Shown here: piece after piece, positions 13,590-20,413 of the stretch
Layout of the letters: each line of letters begins with the position of its first letter
Position numbering within the stretch: position 1 is the stretch's first letter
DNA from: CAYVQE01 sp964454005
GTDB taxonomy: Bacteria > Myxococcota > B64-G9
Assembly (NCBI GenBank): GCA_964454005.1
Contig: CAYVQE010000013.1
Span: forward strand, 1-64,000
Direction of reading: 5' to 3'
Length of the DNA: 64,000 nt
The notes under the pieces: model-generated
Database searches by the model: none
Told to the model about the DNA's origin: nothing
Seen by the model: only the letters and a program-made list of their open reading frames with translations
Made by a program: the position numbers and the translations under genes

Positions 13590-14888
13590 ATGCGGCACAT
13601 CCTGATCAGCCTGATGATCTCCAGCTTGGCCCTGTTCGCCGGCGCTTGTGGCAACACCGGCGACCAACTCGACACCACCGCGGATCGAGGCGATCAGCCC
13701 ATGGGTGAGCGCAGCTCGCGGATCATCGGCGGCAGCACCTACGACGGCCTGCCGGCGGTGGGCTCGCTGCTGTACAACGGCAACCAGCACTGTACCGGCA
13801 CCCTGATCGGACCGCGCAAGGTGCTGACCGCGGCCCACTGCGTCGACGGCTTCTCGGCCTCGCGCATGAAGTTCGCCATCGGGCCCAACGCTTACTCGCC
13901 GCAGGCCACCGTGCAGGCGGTCACCCTGGAGCCCCACCCGGGCTACAACCCGCAGTCGATCAGCAATGACATCGGCCTGGTCTACCTGGCCGAGGATGCT
14001 CCGGTCGCGCCCATGGGCGTGGTGGGCGCCATGGACTCGGGCTGGGTCGGCACCGACCTGTTCTTCGTCGGCTACGGCGTCTCGGACGGCTACAATCAGA
14101 GCGGCGCCGGGCTGAAGCGGGCGGTGTGGATGTCGATCTCCCAGGTCAATCCGACCAGCTTTCGCTACGACGACCCCAACCGCAACACCTGCAACGGCGA
14201 CTCGGGCGGGCCGGCCTTCCACCGCACCGCCGACGGCAGCTACCTGGTGGCCGGTGTGACCTCCTACGGCGACGCCTACTGCACCCAGTACGGGGTCGAC
14301 ACCCGGGTCGACGCCTACCTGGACTTCTTGCAAGTCGACGCCGGCCAGCAGCCGGACCCGCCCGACGAGCCGGTCGATCCCTGTGAGGGCGAGACCTGGG
14401 AAGGCCGCTGCGACGGAGACACGGTGGTCTGGTGCGAGAACGAGCAGGTCCAGCGCCAGGACTGCAGCGCCGACGGCAAGGTCTGCGGCTACTCGGCAGA
14501 AAACCAGTACTACGGCTGTCTCGAGCAGCCGCAGGAACCGGAAGAACCGGCCGACCCCTGCGAAGGCGAGACCTTCGTCGGCCGCTGCGACGGCGACACG
14601 GTGGTCTGGTGCGAGAACGAGCAGGTCCAGCGCCAGGACTGCAGCGCCGACGGCAAGGTCTGCGGCTTCTCCGAGGACAAGCAGTACTACGCCTGCCTCG
14701 ATCAACCGCAGGAGCCGGAAGAACCGGAAGAGCCGGCCGATCCTTGCAACGGCGAGACCTATGAGGGCCGCTGCGACGGTGGGTCGGTCATCTGGTGCGA
14801 GGACGAGCAGGTCAACTCCATCGACTGCACCCAGTACGGCAAGACCTGCAGCTGGGACGGCAGCAAGGGCTTCTACAACTGCCTCTAA
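13590..14888 (+). CDS. Secreted S1-family serine protease with three Cys-rich C-terminal modules
   Basis: 432 residues. A signal peptide with a lipobox-like end (SLALFAGACG) is followed by a short propeptide and the activation site R-IIGG. The chymotrypsin-fold triad is complete: His83 in LTAAHC, Asp127 in SNDIGL, Ser205 in GDSGGP. The residue at chymotrypsin position 189 appears to be Asn (NTCNGDSGGP), so classic trypsin specificity for Arg/Lys is not expected. The C-terminus has three 50-60-residue modules, each with six Cys, starting DPCEGETWEGRCDG, separated by acidic Pro/Glu linkers; a carbohydrate- or cell-wall-binding role is possible but not shown. The ATG was chosen for its GGAGGA and signal peptide. 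Regulation is probably through sigma-54. Confidence 0.9.
   Translation: MRHILISLMISSLALFAGACGNTGDQLDTTADRGDQPMGERSSRIIGGSTYDGLPAVGSLLYNGNQHCTGTLIGPRKVLTAAHCVDGFSASRMKFAIGPNAYSPQATVQAVTLEPHPGYNPQSISNDIGLVYLAEDAPVAPMGVVGAMDSGWVGTDLFFVGYGVSDGYNQSGAGLKRAVWMSISQVNPTSFRYDDPNRNTCNGDSGGPAFHRTADGSYLVAGVTSYGDAYCTQYGVDTRVDAYLDFLQVDAGQQPDPPDEPVDPCEGETWEGRCDGDTVVWCENEQVQRQDCSADGKVCGYSAENQYYGCLEQPQEPEEPADPCEGETFVGRCDGDTVVWCENEQVQRQDCSADGKVCGFSEDKQYYACLDQPQEPEEPEEPADPCNGETYEGRCDGGSVIWCEDEQVNSIDCTQYGKTCSWDGSKGFYNCL
14376..14888 (+). repeat. Three tandem Cys-rich module repeats
   Basis: Modules begin at 14376, 14553 and 14739. The first two are nearly identical in DNA (about 75 bases around the DTVVWCENEQVQRQDC codons differ by one base), pointing to a recent 177-bp duplication; the third is diverged. 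Confidence 0.85.
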
Positions 14889-14972
14889 AGCGCCGCTGCG
14901 CCGGCTGAGCCGGCCGCCCTCCCGCGATCACCGATCGCCTGCAGCAATCCCATCTACTCACGGCCGAACAGT

Positions 14973-14994
14973 CCAGAGTCGTATCCAACTCTGG
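14973..14994. repeat. 7-bp inverted repeat between protease and Sel1 genes
   Basis: CCAGAGT (14973-14979) and ACTCTGG (14988-14994) with an 8-nt spacer. It could be the protease transcript terminator (but no T tract follows) or an operator just upstream of the Sel1-repeat gene. Confidence 0.45.
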
Positions 14995-15045
14995 TGCCGG
15001 ACCCGGCGCTGCGCTACCATCGGACGCCGGAACCGGAGGACCAGC

Positions 15046-15870
15046 ATGCACGCAAGACATCTGTCGCAGGCCCGGCCGTCCCGCTCCACGCCGGCCCCGG
15101 CATGGCTGACCGTGGCGTTCGTTTTCGCATGCCTGCTGGCGGCGCCGGGATGCGAGCGCGATCGGCCGGCCTGCACCCCGGACGCCCTGCAGGCCTGCCA
15201 GCGGCGTTGCGCCGCCGGCGAGCTGGATGCCTGCCTGGTGTGGGTACGCGACCTGACCGACGGCATGGGCCCCAAGCCGGATCTGGAACCGGCGGCCGCG
15301 GTGCTGCGCCGGGGCTGTGAGCAGAAAGAGGCCGAAGCCTGCTTCCTGCTGGCCCGGATGCAGCGCGAGGGCGTGATCGGCGCAGCGGCCGATCCGGGCG
15401 CTGCCCATCAGCTGGCCAGGCGCGCCTGCGAGCTGGGTTCGGCCGCCGGCTGTGTCCTGGCCGGGCTGTCCCTGTGCACCGGCGGCGCGGTGCCCGCCGA
15501 CTGCAGCCGCGGCGTGGCCCTGCTCGAGCGGGCCTGCGCGGCCGGCCAGGCCGACGGTTGCTTCAATGCCGGGGTGGCCTGGGCCCGGGGCAAACCGGGC
15601 ATTCAAAAGCAGGCGCGGGCCGCCGGCCTGTTCGACAAGGCCTGCGCGCTGGGCGACGCCATGGGCTGCTACCGGTTGGCCTTCCAGTTCGAGCACGGGC
15701 TGGGCCGGCCGGCCGACGTCCAGCAGGCCCGCACCCTGCTGCGCAAGGCCTGCGCCGGTGACGTGGTCGAGGCCTGCCGTAAGCTGCAAGCCGCCGCTGC
15801 CGACACACCGCGCTCCGCGATTCAGCCCGGCAGACCGGACGCCGGCGCACCGCCGGCGCCCAAACGCTGA
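15046..15870 (+). CDS. Sel1-repeat (TPR-like) lipoprotein
   Basis: 274 residues. A long signal peptide ends in LLAAPGCER, consistent with a lipoprotein. The mature part is built of about six Sel1-like repeats of around 36 residues in which paired Cys recur with spacing typical of Helicobacter-type HcpA proteins (for example ACELGSAAGC, ACAAGQADGCFNAGVAW, ACALGDAMGCYRLAF), so each repeat is probably locked by a disulfide and the protein works outside the cytoplasm. Such proteins mediate protein-protein contacts; a specific partner cannot be named. GGAGGA precedes the ATG. It is convergent with the HEAT-repeat gene, with stops seven bases apart. Confidence 0.85.
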   Translation: MHARHLSQARPSRSTPAPAWLTVAFVFACLLAAPGCERDRPACTPDALQACQRRCAAGELDACLVWVRDLTDGMGPKPDLEPAAAVLRRGCEQKEAEACFLLARMQREGVIGAAADPGAAHQLARRACELGSAAGCVLAGLSLCTGGAVPADCSRGVALLERACAAGQADGCFNAGVAWARGKPGIQKQARAAGLFDKACALGDAMGCYRLAFQFEHGLGRPADVQQARTLLRKACAGDVVEACRKLQAAAADTPRSAIQPGRPDAGAPPAPKR

Positions 15871-15876
15871 CCCGGC

Positions 15877-16659
15877 TCAGGATCCGGACCGGAGACCGGG
15901 GTCGGTGGCGGGATCGGCGCTGGATGATTCCGTATCGGCCTTGCCGCCGCGCAGCCGATCGTAGGCGGCGCGCAGGCGCTGGCGCTGTTCGGGATCGCGG
16001 GCGGTGCGGCTCAGCCGCTCCAGCGCGGCCAGCGCCTCCGGGGCCGGGTGGCCGATGGCCAGCAGGCAGTCGATGGCCGGCCAGCGCCACTCCAGCTGGC
16101 CCAGCTGCTGGACCAGTCTCGAGATGGCCGGCCGCGCAGCCGGACCCTGCTCGGCCAGCGCCGCGAAGGCCGCCGGGCGGGCCTGGCGATCGAAGGGATC
16201 GCGCGAGCCGAGCTTGGCGGCCAGCAGCTCGACGGCCAGCTCGCGCCGGTGGTGGGTCGCGCCCAGCCCGATGACCGCCAGCCGGCGCATCTCGACATCC
16301 TCCTTGCGCAGCGCCTGCTGCAGGGGCGCGAACCCGGCCCGGCCCAGCCGGCCCAGGGCCCGGGCCACCGCCGCCCGCTGGCGCGGGTTGCAGTCGTCGC
16401 GCCGCAGCGCGCGCTCCAGGGCGTAGAACGACGAGCGCGCCTGCTCGCCGATCCGCTGGATGGCCTCGGCGGCGTGCAGCGTGTCGTAGCAGTTGCCGTG
16501 CTCCAGCGCCTCGACCAACTTGGGCACCGCCTCGAAGGAGTGCAGCTCCTTCTCGTCGGCGATGCCGTAGCGGCTGTACCAGGCCCCGCAGCCGACCGCC
16601 GCCGCCAGCAGCAGCAGCGCCGTCGCGCCTAGCCATCGTCTCACCGTTCGCGCCCTCAT
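15877..16659 (-). CDS. HEAT-repeat lipoprotein
   Basis: 260 residues. The N-terminus MRARTVRRWLGATALLLLAA leads to a lipobox-like AAAVGCG, so it is probably anchored in a membrane. The rest consists of alpha-helical HEAT/PBS-lyase-like repeats (AIQRIGEQARSSFYALERAL, AAVARALGRLGRAGFAPLQQ, LAVIGLGATHHRRELAVELL). These act as scaffolds and no enzymatic role is visible. The tail from about residue 245 is Ser/Asp-rich and disordered. The start is supported by GGAGGG seven bases upstream. Confidence 0.82.
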   Translation of the reverse strand: MRARTVRRWLGATALLLLAAAVGCGAWYSRYGIADEKELHSFEAVPKLVEALEHGNCYDTLHAAEAIQRIGEQARSSFYALERALRRDDCNPRQRAAVARALGRLGRAGFAPLQQALRKEDVEMRRLAVIGLGATHHRRELAVELLAAKLGSRDPFDRQARPAAFAALAEQGPAARPAISRLVQQLGQLEWRWPAIDCLLAIGHPAPEALAALERLSRTARDPEQRQRLRAAYDRLRGGKADTESSSADPATDPGLRSGS

Positions 16660-16844
16660 CGTCTCGCCCTCCGTCTCCGCGACCCGCTGCAGTCCACCAC
16701 GTCCGCCGGGCCCCTTCAAGCCCCGCGTCGATTCGGGATCTCGGGTGGAGGATGAAAGTCGATCGTTTGCGGCGGCCGCGGACCGCCGGTGTTTTGCACC
16801 GCGCACCGCGATGGGCCATGATGCGCGGTCGAAAGGAGCACGGC

Positions 16845-16964
16845 ATGACCGGGTGGTGCGCCTGCCGGCCACGGGCCGGCTGCTGGTGGCGGCCGACCTG
16901 GCTCGTTTGCAGCGCCGCCACCCGCCGCCTGCACCCCGCGGCCGGCAGGCGCCTTTTCGGTTGA
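16845..16964 (+). CDS. Possible 39-residue Cys/Trp-rich peptide
   Basis: ATG six bases after an AAGGAG ribosome-binding site. The peptide begins MTGWCACRPRAGCWW and has four Cys and four Trp in the first 22 residues, then a basic tail. No family is recognised. The good ribosome-binding site is the only positive evidence, and the high GC content makes chance ORFs of this length common. Confidence 0.22.
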   Translation: MTGWCACRPRAGCWWRPTWLVCSAATRRLHPAAGRRLFG

Positions 16965-16965
16965 C

Positions 16966-16994
16966 TTGACGCCGGCGCGGGCCGCGACCACAAT
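16966..16994 (+). promoter_or_regulatory. Promoter of the zinc-ribbon / deoD unit
   Basis: TTGACG (16966-16971), 17 bp spacer, CACAAT (16989-16994). Start near 17001, about 29 nt before the first ATG. Confidence 0.6.
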
Positions 16995-17029
16995 CGGGGC
17001 GATGATCGCGCCCCGGGAGCGAGCAGCGC

Positions 17030-17272
17030 ATGACCAGCGACGACAAGATCCCCTGCCCCTACTGCGGCGAGCCGAATGTCCGGGGCAGCAACGTCTGCGC
17101 CCGCTGCATGCGCCACATCCGGCACGTGGCCAACCCCGAGGTCGAGGACTTCATCGAGACGGTACAGACCCGGCCGCCGCGGGTCGGCTGGCTGAAGCGC
17201 ATGCGGCACTGGATTCGCGGCCGCGACCGGCGGGTCGGCGCCCGCCGCGACGGCGAGGAGGACGAGCGGTGA
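17030..17272 (+). CDS. Small zinc-ribbon protein
   Basis: 80 residues. An N-terminal ribbon with CPYCGEP and CARC (two CxxC pairs about 12 residues apart) should bind one zinc. The C-terminal half is basic (WLKRMRHWIRGRDRRVG) and could contact nucleic acid or a membrane surface. Its TGA overlaps the GTG of the next small zinc protein, so the two are translationally coupled. Function unknown. Confidence 0.7.
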   Translation: MTSDDKIPCPYCGEPNVRGSNVCARCMRHIRHVANPEVEDFIETVQTRPPRVGWLKRMRHWIRGRDRRVGARRDGEEDER

Positions 17273-17475
17273 AAGACGAACCGACCCTGGTCGAGCGACC
17301 GATCAACTGCCACCGCTGCTGGACCGAAGCCACCTGCCGGGTGGCGCTGCGCTACACCGAAGCCGGCCGCATCGCCGAGGCCCGGGTCGAGGCGCTGCCG
17401 GAAGACTGGAACTATGAACCGCTGGGCACGGCCGGCGGCCGGGCGCCGCTGTGTCCGCGCTGCCAGTCCGGTTGA
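17269..17475 (+). CDS. Small CxxC-pair zinc-binding protein
   Basis: 68 residues from a GTG that overlaps the previous stop as GTGA, with GGAGGA seven bases upstream. It has CHRC near the N-terminus and CPRC near the C-terminus, together one probable zinc site; the stretch between them is beta-rich (CRVALRYTEAGRIAEARVEA). No family is recognised. Coupled translation with its neighbour suggests the two small zinc proteins act together. Confidence 0.65.
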   Translation: MKDEPTLVERPINCHRCWTEATCRVALRYTEAGRIAEARVEALPEDWNYEPLGTAGGRAPLCPRCQSG

Positions 17476-17510
17476 CCCGGCGGCCGTATCGGATGGCGAG
17501 GGCTGCGCCG

Positions 17511-18215
17511 ATGCCGATCCACATCCAGGCCGAAAACGGCCAGGTGGCGCCGACGGTGCTGCTGTGCGGCGATCCCGACCGCAGCCGCACCATCGCCGAG
17601 GACCACCTGACCGGGGTACAGTGCATCAACCGCCACCGCCAGCTGCTCGGGTTCACCGGCCGCTGCGGCAAGCTGCCGATCACCGTCCAGACCACCGGCA
17701 TGGGCGCGCCCTCGGCCGCCATCGTGGTCGAGGAGCTGATCGGCCTCGGCGCCCGCCGCTTGCTGCGGCTCGGCACCTGCGGTGCCATCCGCCCCGGCAT
17801 CGCGCTGGGCGATTTGATCGCGGTCACCGCGGCCCGCGGCGAAAACGGGGTGACCCGCGAGCTGACCGGCGAACCCTTCGCGCTGGTCAAGGCCGAGCCC
17901 CGTCTGACCGCGGCCCTGAACAACGCGGCCGCCCGGCTCGAGCTGCCGGTCCACTCGGGCACCGTGGCCAGCCTGGATCTGTTCTACGATCCGGACCCGA
18001 CCCGCACCGCCACGCTGGCCCGCGGCGGGGTGCTGGCGCTGGAGATGGAAGCCAGCGCCGTGCTGCTGCTGGCCGCCCGCCACGGCCTGGAAGCCGGCTG
18101 CCTGCTGACCGTGTCGGATCTGGTGGCCGAGCGCAGGCGCGCCCCGGCGGACGTGATCGCCACCGGGGTCGAACGCATGGCCCGCGTCGGTCTGACCGCT
18201 TTGGGCGCTGGCTGA
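17511..18215 (+). CDS. DeoD-type (hexameric) nucleoside phosphorylase
   Basis: 234 residues, the usual length of bacterial PNP/DeoD. It should cleave nucleosides with phosphate to base and ribose-1-phosphate for salvage. Recognisable elements are MPIHIQAENGQVAPTVLLCG, GDPDRSR (phosphate site), TTGMGAPSAAIVVEEL, LRLGTCGAIRPGI, the ribose-binding LEMEASAVLL and LTVSDLV, whose Asp corresponds to the purine-contacting Asp204 of E. coli DeoD. The ATG at 17511 matches the family N-terminus; one six codons upstream is possible. The substrate could be purine nucleosides or a broader set. It is 35 bp after the zinc-protein pair and probably in the same transcript. Confidence 0.88.
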   Translation: MPIHIQAENGQVAPTVLLCGDPDRSRTIAEDHLTGVQCINRHRQLLGFTGRCGKLPITVQTTGMGAPSAAIVVEELIGLGARRLLRLGTCGAIRPGIALGDLIAVTAARGENGVTRELTGEPFALVKAEPRLTAALNNAAARLELPVHSGTVASLDLFYDPDPTRTATLARGGVLALEMEASAVLLLAARHGLEAGCLLTVSDLVAERRRAPADVIATGVERMARVGLTALGAG

Positions 18216-18511
18216 ACTCGGCCAACCCACCGCCGGCGCCGCCGCCTGACGCGCTGCGGCGGTCGATCAGCGCAAACCACGACGCACCCGCCACCGGCGG
18301 TTCGCACTGGCCGCCCCTGGCAGCGGTTGACCCGCAGCTGGCCTGCCCGAACGCGATCGCGCCCCCTCTCCGGACCGGCAACGACAGCCGCATCCCCGGA
18401 TCCGCGCTGTGCCGGTGCGCCACGCACCGGTGGCAGTCCGGCCCGGATAGCGACCGCCGGCCGCAGACCCAATCGACGGGAATCGCAGGCCAATCTCGCT
18501 GACATCGGACG

Positions 18512-18527
18512 TGGCATATCCGTTGCA
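18512..18527 (+). promoter_or_regulatory. Candidate sigma-54 promoter of the lipid-synthase locus
   Basis: TGGCAT (18512-18517), five bases, TTGCA (18523-18527). The invariant GG and GC are 11 bp apart as required; one mismatch to TGGCAC. Start near 18538, about 147 nt before the acyl-CoA dehydrogenase ATG. Confidence 0.5.
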
Positions 18528-18551
18528 AACGGGCCGCCGGCAAAGGCTGGC

Positions 18552-18579
18552 TTGACGCAGCGGGCGGGGTGACCACAAC
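18552..18579 (+). promoter_or_regulatory. Sigma-70-like promoter of the lipid-synthase locus
   Basis: TTGACG (18552-18557), 16 bp spacer, CACAAC (18574-18579), closely similar to the TTGACG/CACAAT promoter at 16966. Confidence 0.45.
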
Positions 18580-18684
18580 GCGCCGCAATGCGATCCGGTG
18601 ATCGGTTCTCCACCGCCGACCGCGCGGGGAGACGCAAGCGACCGCAGCGACCGCTCAGGCAGCTGCGCGTCGCCGGAGTGTGCC

Positions 18685-20325
18685 ATGGATAGCGCTGTGC
18701 TGGACGACGAGACGCTGGAGCTGATCCAGAACACCCTGCGCCAGTTCGCCCGCCGGCGGCTGGACGACGGTCAGTTGCTGGCCTACGATCGCGACGGCCA
18801 GTGCCCCGAGCCGTTGATCCGCGAGCTGCTCGGCGACGAGGTCGGGCTGCACCTGGCCTTCATCCCCACCGCTTATGGCGGGCTGGGCGCCGGCGCCCGA
18901 GCCATCTTCCGCATCTGCGAGCAGATGGCCGGCATCGACCTGGGCCTGGCCACCTCGCTGCTGGGCGTATCGCTGGGCAGCGACCCGCTACGCGTCGGCG
19001 GCACCGACGAGCAGAAACGACTCTGGCTGGGCCGGGTGGCCGAGCACGGCCTGGTGGTGGCCTACGCGGTCACCGAGCCCGGCGCCGGCTCCGACCTGGC
19101 CTCGATCCGCACCCGGGCCCATCCGGTGCGCGAGGCCGGCCGCACCGTGGCCTACGAGCTCGAGGGCAACAAGCAGTTCATCACCAACGGCGGCATCGCC
19201 GACCTGTTCACCGTGCTGGCGCTGGCCCCCGGCGGGCCATCCTTCTTCGTGGTCGAGCGCGGCAGCCCCGGCCTGGAGCCAGGGCCGCCCGAGCACAAGC
19301 ACGGTATCCGAGCCAGCAACACCACCGCCCTGGCGCTGGATCGGGTGCGGGTGCCGACCAGCCATCTGATCGGCGGGGTGGAAGGCCAGGGCCTGGTCCA
19401 GGCGACGCGGGTGTTCGGCTACACCCGGGTGATGGTGGCCGCCTTCGGCCTCGGCTGTGGCAGCGCCGCGCTGGATCGGGCCATCGCCTACGGCCGCGAG
19501 CGCGTCCAAGACGGCTCGCCGCTGAGCCACAAGCCGGCCTGGACGCACAAGCTGATCGTGCCCCACGCCGCGGCGCTGGAGGCCGCCCGGGCCTATATCG
19601 AGGCGCTGGTCGACCGGCTCGACCGCGGCCAGGACGAGCTGCAGGTCGAGGGCGCGGTGGCCAAGTGGGCGGCCACCGAAGCCGGCAACGCCGCGGCCGA
19701 GGCTGCCATCCAGGCCCACGGCGGCTATGGCTACATCCACGACTACATGGTCGAGAAGCTCAAGCGCGATGTGCGCATCACCTGCATCTACGAGGGCACC
19801 TCGGAGATCCTGCAACGCACCATCGCCCGCGACCGCTGGCGCCGCCACCTGCAATCGCGCGGCGAGCACTACCGCACCCAGGGGGCGGAGTTGCGCGCGT
19901 TGGCCGAACGCAGCCCCGATAGCGGGGCACTGGCCGCCGGGCTGGGTTGCGAGGCGCTGGCCGAGATCCTGGAAGCGGCCCGCCGAGCCCGGCTGACCCG
20001 CAACCAGCACGTGCTGTTCGCGCTCGGCGCGCTGATGGCCCGCTGCGAGGTGGCCGCCGCCTTCGCCCACAAGGCGGCCACCGGCCGGCGCGACAGCGCC
20101 CGCCGCGCCCCGGAGTGCCTGGCCGCCATGAGCCGCATCTTCGCCCGCAGCACCACCCACCAGCTCGGTGCCGCCGGCCTGGAGCTGGTGGCCGGCGCCG
20201 GTGTACTCGACGGCGCGGCGCTGCGCGAGTTCGAGGGCCGGCTGGGTCTGACCCGCATCCACGACGGGCTCATCGGCCAGCTCGCCGACATGGCCCTGGT
20301 GGCCGAGCACCTGACCGCTGAATGA
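18685..20325 (+). CDS. Acyl-CoA dehydrogenase
   Basis: 546 residues. The three-domain ACAD fold is clear: the mid-domain FAD/substrate loop VTEPGAGSDLASIRT, the GNKQFITNGG strand, and the C-terminal QAHGGYGYIHDYMVEKLKRD followed by ITCIYEGTSEILQR, in which Glu370 is the expected catalytic base. About 130 residues follow the usual end of the family and form an additional helical domain, as in the longer AcdB-type members. It oxidises an acyl-CoA (or acyl-ACP) to the 2-enoyl form and passes electrons to ETF. It lies 88 bp before the giant synthase and is probably co-transcribed, so it may process the synthase product or its starter. Confidence 0.92.
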   Translation: MDSAVLDDETLELIQNTLRQFARRRLDDGQLLAYDRDGQCPEPLIRELLGDEVGLHLAFIPTAYGGLGAGARAIFRICEQMAGIDLGLATSLLGVSLGSDPLRVGGTDEQKRLWLGRVAEHGLVVAYAVTEPGAGSDLASIRTRAHPVREAGRTVAYELEGNKQFITNGGIADLFTVLALAPGGPSFFVVERGSPGLEPGPPEHKHGIRASNTTALALDRVRVPTSHLIGGVEGQGLVQATRVFGYTRVMVAAFGLGCGSAALDRAIAYGRERVQDGSPLSHKPAWTHKLIVPHAAALEAARAYIEALVDRLDRGQDELQVEGAVAKWAATEAGNAAAEAAIQAHGGYGYIHDYMVEKLKRDVRITCIYEGTSEILQRTIARDRWRRHLQSRGEHYRTQGAELRALAERSPDSGALAAGLGCEALAEILEAARRARLTRNQHVLFALGALMARCEVAAAFAHKAATGRRDSARRAPECLAAMSRIFARSTTHQLGAAGLELVAGAGVLDGAALREFEGRLGLTRIHDGLIGQLADMALVAEHLTAE

Positions 20326-20413
20326 ACACCCGGCGGACGATTCCAAGACCGAAATGCCCCCGGCCCGAGGGGCGGGGAAGCTCGATGGGCCAGAGACAGC
20401 GAGGGAGAACGCG

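Larger units (their letters stand above)
16660..17029 (+). other. Intergenic region with one possible small ORF
   Basis: Divergent spacer between the HEAT-repeat gene and the zinc-ribbon genes. Apart from the 39-codon ORF at 16845 and the promoter at 16966, nothing recognisable was seen. Confidence 0.5.
18216..18684 (+). other. 469 bp regulatory spacer before the lipid-synthase locus
   Basis: No gene is evident. It carries the candidate sigma-54 promoter (18512) and a sigma-70-like promoter (18552), both pointing to the acyl-CoA dehydrogenase. Confidence 0.5.

Noticed and set aside
18216..18600. Several 80-230-codon frames on both strands before the acyl-CoA dehydrogenase
   Set aside because: No ribosome-binding sites, no domain, Arg/Pro-rich composition; treated as non-coding.
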